Shown: positions 14,615-19,377 of the stretch, in pieces
Numbering within the stretch: position 1 is the stretch's first letter
Layout: each line of letters begins with the position of its first letter
Assembly: GCA_031413635.1 (NCBI GenBank)
Contig: JANOFM010000232.1
Coordinates: 1 to 19,377, forward strand
Source: SZUA-430 sp031413635
Lineage (GTDB): Bacteria; Pseudomonadota; Alphaproteobacteria; Micropepsales; Micropepsaceae
Length of the DNA: 19,377 nucleotides
Direction of reading: 5' to 3'
Position numbers and translations under genes: made by a program
Notes under the pieces: generated by a model
Seen by the model: the letters and a program-made list of their open reading frames with translations, nothing else
The model's database searches: none
What the model was told of the DNA's origin: nothing

Positions 14615-14861
14615 GACATCCTCCTAAATGCGAATCGGTCGCACTACACAAGCAACCCCAATGATACGCCTCCAGTGTTCTCTCCTACCACGTCGACGCC
14701 ATCGTCCGATATCTTCGAAGACGTGAAGGTCTGGGGCGCAATGTTCGAAGCGCGGCCGTTCCCGGATTAGCACCGGCGCCGGATCACAAACCTTGCACTT
14801 TGTCCGCGCGCCCGCGATCGGCAAGGCGTAGAGTTGCCGCCAGCAGAGTCGGGTGGTTGTC
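14615..14861. other. Divergent intergenic region before the Cys-rich secreted protein
   Basis: About 250 bp between divergent starts. It contains the AGGAGG of the minus-strand gene and a 10-bp palindrome TCTTCGAAGA (14712-14721) near its middle, which could be an operator. No clear promoter boxes seen. Confidence 0.4.
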
Positions 14862-16643
14862 ATGCTTACTCGCTATTCCGTGATCGCCTTGGCCGTACTG
14901 ACGGCAGGCATCATCGGTTCGCCGGCCATGGCGGACGATTTCGTTTCCGATCTCGCAGCCTGCGCCAAGGCGCCGATCAAAGCTGCGTCGTTCGCCCTGA
15001 CGCAGTCGAAAAAGGCGGCCGAGTTCATCGTCAATCACGGCGAGTGCGTGCCGATGGTGGTGAGCGGCGATCCGCTGCTCTACGGCGCGACGGCCGGTTT
15101 CGTCGGGTTGCAAGGCGCGGGCGAGTTGCCGCCGGGTACGCAGGCCTGCATCGACGCCACGATGGGCCAGGCCAGCCAGCAAGTCGCAAACGTGCTCAAG
15201 GCCTTCGTCGACAAGCCGCCGATGGCGAGCTTCATTCCGCAGGCGGGCAAAACCAAACTGATCGAAATCGCCGAGGGCGAGACGAACGCTGCGCTCTATC
15301 AGGTGCCGGGCATCGGTCTGGTGATGGACCGCATCTTGTGCGCCTGCGCCGTGACGTCGTCGGGCGTCGACATCGAAGAGCTCAAGGCGCAGATCAAAAA
15401 TGTCGTCGAGTCGGTTGAGGGTTGCGCCGGCCTTGCGAGCAAACTCCTCAGCGGCGTCTATAGCCTGGCCAAGGGCGTAGTCGGCGCCGCCAAGGACGCG
15501 GTGAATTCGGTCGGCTGTACGCTCGGCCTCGGCGGTTGTTCGGATGACGGGCCTCCGTTTTTCTGCACCGGCTATTTCAAGATGCGCGACGGCGGGAAAA
15601 CCCGCGAGCAAATCGTCGCCGTCTTCCCCAGCACCTTCGTAAGCATTCCGTCGCAGACACAGAAGTGCGAACAACAATACGCCGACATGCAAATGGCCGA
15701 CATTGAGAACGCGGCCGCCGCAAAGGCGCAAGAACTCGGCGGAGCGATGGCACTTGGCTTTGCATTTCGGTGGATCCCGAAATGTTACGACGCCCAATGC
15801 AAGGGTCAGATATCGAAACTCGCCGACGCCTATACCCTCGACATTCAGGACCCGGAGACGATCCATCAGTATCCAGACATCAACCAGCTCAAGTTCGTGA
15901 TGGAAAATAAGTACGGCGCACGGGCGACGCTCGCGGTCGCAAGCTCAAAATACCGGCGCAACAAGGCGCTGATGGCCGACGCGAACGCGCCGCCGGCGGA
16001 CCGTTTGGACGCGTTCGGCTGCCGGCCGTTCCTCGGACGCGCGCGCCAATCGATGTGCAAGAGCCAGGACGGCTTCGCCGTGTGCCGCGACTACGTGAAC
16101 AACGGCGATTGGAACGTCTGCGCCCTTGAGGGCAAGAGCGGACTATACTCGGCAGGCCACGCGCTTCGCACCGCGGTGCGCGCGGCAGGATGCATTCCAG
16201 AAGCGTCGCAGGCCCGCGATCCCGCCGCAGCGCGCCGCTCGGCGTCGATGCGGGTCGAAAACCTCAGCGCCCAATGCCTCAGCGGGCGCGCACGCGTACA
16301 GTGCAACGCGTTCGCAAACGGCCAGTCGCGCGTCACATGCATGGGACCCGCGCAACTCCTCGTCTTCGATCAGAGCCGCCTCTCCCACAAACTCGCGCCC
16401 GGCCTGTTTAATCCCATCCCGCCGCCGCCCCCACGCAGCTCGCGAGAGGCGCCGCCGGCGATAACACCTCGTGCGATACCCTCTCGCCTGCGAACGGTGC
16501 GTCCGCGCCTGAGTACGATTTGCGCTTTCGACGCGGGACCGCGCGCCGGCCAACGCCAAGACTACGCGCGAATGGACCCGCTACCCCTGGGGACACCTTG
16601 CCGCGACGGACGCGGGAGCACGGGCCAAGTGGTCGCGCCGTAA
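14862..16643 (+). CDS. Large secreted cysteine-rich protein of unknown function
   Basis: A 593-residue protein with a signal peptide (1-24, cleaved near AMA-D) and 22 cysteines spread over the mature chain (for example 34, 62, 96, 160, 162, 188, 219, 226, 235, 269, 308, 313, 387, 399, 408, 420, 444, 472, 481, 493, 554, 580), an even number that suits extensive disulfide bonding outside the cytoplasm. Residues 170-215 are helical. Residues ~385-500 form a Cys-dense region with CRDYVNNGDWNVC. A Pro/Arg-rich linker (517-550) leads to a compact tail with FDAGPRAGQRQDY and GTPCRDGRGSTG, which looks like a real conserved module. The ATG at 14862 is preceded by GGTGG; a GTG nine bases earlier is possible. 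No catalytic motif recognised. Confidence 0.8.
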   Translation: MLTRYSVIALAVLTAGIIGSPAMADDFVSDLAACAKAPIKAASFALTQSKKAAEFIVNHGECVPMVVSGDPLLYGATAGFVGLQGAGELPPGTQACIDATMGQASQQVANVLKAFVDKPPMASFIPQAGKTKLIEIAEGETNAALYQVPGIGLVMDRILCACAVTSSGVDIEELKAQIKNVVESVEGCAGLASKLLSGVYSLAKGVVGAAKDAVNSVGCTLGLGGCSDDGPPFFCTGYFKMRDGGKTREQIVAVFPSTFVSIPSQTQKCEQQYADMQMADIENAAAAKAQELGGAMALGFAFRWIPKCYDAQCKGQISKLADAYTLDIQDPETIHQYPDINQLKFVMENKYGARATLAVASSKYRRNKALMADANAPPADRLDAFGCRPFLGRARQSMCKSQDGFAVCRDYVNNGDWNVCALEGKSGLYSAGHALRTAVRAAGCIPEASQARDPAAARRSASMRVENLSAQCLSGRARVQCNAFANGQSRVTCMGPAQLLVFDQSRLSHKLAPGLFNPIPPPPPRSSREAPPAITPRAIPSRLRTVRPRLSTICAFDAGPRAGQRQDYARMDPLPLGTPCRDGRGSTGQVVAP

Positions 16644-16685
16644 GGTTCTCTCGAGCCGCGTTTGAAGGACCGGCCTATGCCGACC

Positions 16686-17156
16686 TCACCCGATCGCCTT
16701 CTCAAAAAACACGCTGCGCGCGATGGCGTTCGGCTCCATCGTCAGATAGGCGCCGAACGCGCCGCAGCGTTGAAATCCGGCGCGCTCGTAAACGCGCAGC
16801 GCCGCGTGCAGATTGTCGCCCGTCTCCAACGTCAGCCGCCGGTAGCCCATCGACAGCGCCTCCGCCTCGAGCCGCACCAGCAACGCCTCGACGAGGCCGC
16901 GCCCGCGCGACGAGGGCCGCACATACATCCGTTTGAGCTCGGCGAAACCGTCATCGAACGCAACGGCGCCGCAGCCGGCGGCAACGCCGTCGAGCCGCCC
17001 GATGAAAAATCGAACGCCCGGCTGAAACACCCGATCGACGCTTAAGCCATGCCTCTGGCAGGCCGGCGTCGACAGGCTCAGCTCCGTTTCAAGCGCCTCG
17101 ATCAGCGCGCGCGCCTCGTCCGTTGCATGCCCCACCGCTTCGACGCCGACACTCAC
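16686..17156 (-). CDS. GNAT-family N-acetyltransferase
   Basis: A 156-residue cytoplasmic enzyme expected to move an acetyl group from acetyl-CoA to an amine. The acetyl-CoA site is clear: the strand ELKRMYVRP (73-81), then the pyrophosphate loop SSRGRGL (82-88) and helix VEALLVRLEAEA, followed by RRLTLETG and YERAGF (123-128), with Tyr123 in the place of the usual general acid. The start is GTG at 17156; it overlaps the stop of the gene upstream as GTGA, so translation is probably coupled. Substrate unknown; being in line with a guanidine-modifying enzyme makes a polyamine-type substrate conceivable but unproven. Confidence 0.85.
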   Translation of the reverse strand: MSVGVEAVGHATDEARALIEALETELSLSTPACQRHGLSVDRVFQPGVRFFIGRLDGVAAGCGAVAFDDGFAELKRMYVRPSSRGRGLVEALLVRLEAEALSMGYRRLTLETGDNLHAALRVYERAGFQRCGAFGAYLTMEPNAIARSVFFEKAIG

Positions 17157-17344
17157 GCCGCCAGCCCCGCTTTCACACCCGCCGCCTCAAGCATCGGATC
17201 CAGCGCCGACCGGTCTTTCACCGCCGCATTGTCCCCGCCGCGGTTCAACCATTGATGCGGTAGCCCCTTGTAACGCGCATACGACCGCACCTTCACCGAA
17301 TAAGGCGACATCTCCGCGCCGAAAATTCTGTAAAGACCGGACAT
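17153..17344 (-). pseudogene. Glutathione S-transferase N-terminal fragment
   Basis: A 63-residue reading frame with a good ribosome-binding site (GGGAGG, 6-nt spacing, ATG 17344). Residues 1-32 (LYRIFGAEMSPYSVKVRSYA and onward) match the first strand and helix of the thioredoxin-like domain of GSTs, including the SPYS active-site region. After about residue 38 the match fades and the frame stops; the rest of the ~200-residue enzyme, including the helical GSH-binding half, is missing. It is either a decayed gene or a short stand-alone product kept for translational coupling to the GNAT gene (GTGA overlap). Lies 44 bp after the deiminase gene. Confidence 0.6.
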
Positions 17345-17388
17345 CGAAGACCTCCCGAAACTGGTATGAAAGGACCGAACCGTAAGCC

Positions 17389-18489
17389 TCAGACCTTCGG
17401 TTGCTCGTGCGTGGCGCAATGGATGCCGCCGCCGGCCTCACCCACCGCGTCGACGTTCAGTGCCACGATTTTCCGGTCGGGATAAAGCTTGGCAAGCACG
17501 TCGGCCGCCCGCTCGTCCGCGGCTTTGTCGCCGAACTCCGCCACAATGACCGCGCCGTTACAAACGTAATAGTTGACATAGGACGACACGAAGTCCGTGG
17601 CCTTCACCCGCGGCTCGACCGGCTCGGGCAGTACTGTCAGCTCGAGGCGCTTGCCCGATGCATCGCTTCCAGCCTCAAGAATGCGATACGTTTCATGCGC
17701 CGCACGCGACCACGGATCGGCGGGGTCGGTCTTTTCGCCCATCTGTATCAACACCTGCCCCGGAGCGATGAACCGCGCCAACGCATCGATGTGATAGTCG
17801 GTGATGTCGGCGCCCTTGATGCCAGGTGCCCAGATCACTTTCTTCGCACCCATCGTTTCCAACAGCAGACGTTCGACATCGGCCTTGCTGCCGCCGTTGC
17901 GGTTGGCGTTGACCCAACTGCTCTCATGCGCGATCAGCGTGCCCGCGCCGTCGGCCTCGACGCCGCCGGCCTCACCCACGAGCCCGTTGTTGAACACCCG
18001 CAACCCCAACCGCTCCGCCACCCGCGCTGCAACCGCGCCATCATGCCGGTGCACCTGCTTGTTGCCCCAGCCGTTGAAGTTGAACTGCGTCACGGCCAAT
18101 CCGCCTTTGCCATCGAGCACGAATGACGGACCTGAATCGCGGCACCACAGATCGTCGGTCGCTATGTCCCAGATCTCGACCGCAGCGCTCAGCAGTCTGC
18201 GCGCCTTCGACTTGTGCGACTTGTTCATCAGCATCACGACCGGTTCGAACGCGGCGATCGCGTTCGCGATCTCTGCGATCGTGTGCTGCAGCTCGGAAAG
18301 AAACGCGGCTGAGCGATGGACCATGCGATTGACAGGCCATTGCATGAACGTGCGCGCATGCGGCATGGTTTCGTCGGGATAATAAAAGCCTGCGGCCGAA
18401 GCAGACACCCCGGCGCCAGCCTCGCGTCCCATCAACCCCAAACCAACCATCCCGGCCCCTGTCGCGATCAAACGTCTGCGGCTCAACAT
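17389..18489 (-). CDS. Agmatine deiminase-family enzyme with Tat signal
   Basis: A 366-residue enzyme of the guanidine-modifying (peptidylarginine deiminase-like) family, which hydrolyses agmatine to N-carbamoylputrescine and ammonia or acts on related guanidines. The N-terminal PHARTFMQWP (44-53), CRDSGP (116-121, Asp118), GG at 175-176 with DGAGT (180-184), TDYHID (230-235, His233) and the C-terminal GGGIHC (353-358) with nucleophile Cys358 are all present. The N-terminus MLSRRRLIATGAG carries a twin-arginine motif and a hydrophobic stretch, so export as a folded protein is predicted; most agmatine deiminases are cytoplasmic. The ATG at 18489 has GGGAG six bases upstream. First gene of a minus-strand run with the GST fragment and GNAT gene. 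Confidence 0.88.
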   Translation of the reverse strand: MLSRRRLIATGAGMVGLGLMGREAGAGVSASAAGFYYPDETMPHARTFMQWPVNRMVHRSAAFLSELQHTIAEIANAIAAFEPVVMLMNKSHKSKARRLLSAAVEIWDIATDDLWCRDSGPSFVLDGKGGLAVTQFNFNGWGNKQVHRHDGAVAARVAERLGLRVFNNGLVGEAGGVEADGAGTLIAHESSWVNANRNGGSKADVERLLLETMGAKKVIWAPGIKGADITDYHIDALARFIAPGQVLIQMGEKTDPADPWSRAAHETYRILEAGSDASGKRLELTVLPEPVEPRVKATDFVSSYVNYYVCNGAVIVAEFGDKAADERAADVLAKLYPDRKIVALNVDAVGEAGGGIHCATHEQPKV

Positions 18490-18615
18490 GCGTCGCTCCC
18501 TGCACGGGCTACACCTATGCGTTCGGCTCACGGACCGCAACACGGCGACGCATTGCCGCCGCAGACGTTCGTATCCCCGCCTTAGGCTCTGATGAAGTTC
18601 GCAGGCCGATGGCCG

Positions 18616-19065
18616 TCACGCCCGTTCCACCGCCGGCCGCCGGCTCAAGCTCATCACCAGCATCGCCGCGACGATCGGAATGATCACCACCGTCGCATAA
18701 GCCTCGGGCGGGTGATGCGGCCCCTCTCCCGGTTTGAAGATCCATTGGTTAAGCGCGATGATCGTGCGCTCGACGAGGATCAGCGCCAAGACCAATGGCA
18801 CGAAGCTGCGATAGAACAGCGACACCAAAAGCATGACAGCACCCCAGACGATTTGCGTCGCGCCCACCCAAGCGAACACCCCGACGATCGTCCGGCCGTT
18901 TTGCGTTAGATCGAGCCCGGCGATCACCCCGGCCCCGCCGTCGGGCAAGAACGCGTGAATGCAGCCGGGCACGATCGTCCCCACCGCCAACAGGGTCAAA
19001 ACATAAGCAGCGATAGGATAGCCGGAATAGTCGCCGTTTGTGCTTGCGGGAAAAATGCGCGTCAT
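18616..19065 (-). CDS. Four-helix integral membrane protein of unknown function
   Basis: A 149-residue protein with about four hydrophobic helices (roughly residues 17-40, 59-82, 86-103 and 122-139). Between helices one and two is a short loop, DLTQNGRTIV; after helix three comes a polar loop, KPGEGPHHPPEAY, with two histidines. There is no signal peptide beyond the first helix. The start ATG at 19065 has GGGGTGA upstream, and the gene begins 4 bp after the sulfatase stop, so the two are almost certainly co-transcribed. Loosely like DoxX-type small membrane proteins, but I cannot assign a family. Confidence 0.75.
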   Translation of the reverse strand: MTRIFPASTNGDYSGYPIAAYVLTLLAVGTIVPGCIHAFLPDGGAGVIAGLDLTQNGRTIVGVFAWVGATQIVWGAVMLLVSLFYRSFVPLVLALILVERTIIALNQWIFKPGEGPHHPPEAYATVVIIPIVAAMLVMSLSRRPAVERA

Positions 19066-19069
19066 CCGA

Positions 19070-19377
19070 TCACCCCGGCCAGTAAATAAATTCGTCGTCT
19101 TTGGTCGCCGGTTGCTCCAGCGTCTTGTCGATCATCACCGGCATTTCGCCCGCCGCAGGGAACAAGGCCTCGCGTTGCGTCGCGTTGTGCTTGGCTATGA
19201 GGTCTTTGAGCTCGGCGACTTTGTCCGGCATCTCCGCCGCGAGGTTCTTCCGCTCCGTCGGATCGACGTTCAGATTGTACAGCCAGTCTTTCTTCGGCCG
19301 CTCGGCCGTCTGCAGCTTCCAGCCGGCCGCTTGCACGGCTTGATAATGCCCGTCGCGCCAAAAAATCACGCGCGGCG
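19070..19377 (-). CDS. Sulfatase (arylsulfatase-type), C-terminal part only
   Basis: The frame is open at the window edge; ~101 residues of the C-terminus are seen. VIFWRDGHYQAVQAAGWKLQ followed by WLYNLNVDPTERKNLA matches the C-terminal subdomain of formylglycine-dependent sulfatases, where a four-strand sheet carries the pattern GxWKL ... LYNLxxDPxExxNLA. The catalytic Cys/Ser-xPxR motif lies outside the window. The GTG at 19369 is internal, not a start. The next gene starts 4 bp after the stop. Confidence 0.88.
   Translation of the reverse strand, partial: PRVIFWRDGHYQAVQAAGWKLQTAERPKKDWLYNLNVDPTERKNLAAEMPDKVAELKDLIAKHNATQREALFPAAGEMPVMIDKTLEQPATKDDEFIYWPG

Overview
The window is a GC-rich stretch of a Gram-negative chromosome. 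Features that point to an alphaproteobacterium are two OmpA-family porins, a class II (c'-type) cytochrome, many Sec-, Lol- and Tat-type export signals, and a strong GCC/GCG/CGC codon preference. The family-level assignment is open. I see no tRNA, rRNA, CRISPR array, integrase, transposase or phage gene. It reads as ordinary chromosome dominated by cell-envelope and exported proteins, several of which I cannot name.

Left part (1-3961): the 3' end of an OmpA-like gene with a clear intrinsic terminator; a short exported M1-type metallopeptidase and a small dimeric-barrel-like protein, both on the minus strand with a terminator hairpin between them; then a divergent acyl-CoA ligase on the plus strand.

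Centre (3971-9621): a minus-strand three-gene cluster (8422 down to 3971). It encodes a lipoprotein with a C-terminal membrane segment, a secreted protein with a ricin-like tail, and a multi-pass membrane protein carrying nine ~47-residue TPR units. The ribosome-binding site of the second gene overlaps the stop of the first. This is the best candidate for an undescribed envelope assembly. Divergent from it is a class II cytochrome c predicted to be a lipoprotein. Between that gene and a convergent small exported protein lies a non-coding ~190-bp inverted-repeat element (arms ~52 nt, 49 of 53 aligned positions identical) with smaller hairpins in its core. It is the most striking non-coding structure here.

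Right-centre (9743-14614): a SAM methyltransferase and an alpha/beta hydrolase (minus strand, likely co-transcribed); an Ala/Pro-rich exported membrane-anchored protein; a complete OmpA porin on the opposite strand, with a terminator resembling that of the first OmpA; and two small exported proteins in convergent orientation.

Right part (14862-19377): a 593-residue secreted protein with 22 cysteines and no recognised domain, then a minus-strand run. Read 5' to 3', this run is the C-terminus of a sulfatase, a four-helix membrane protein, a Tat-exported agmatine-deiminase-family enzyme, a 63-residue glutathione-S-transferase fragment, and a GNAT acetyltransferase coupled to the fragment by a GTGA overlap. 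Functional links within this run are inference from spacing only.
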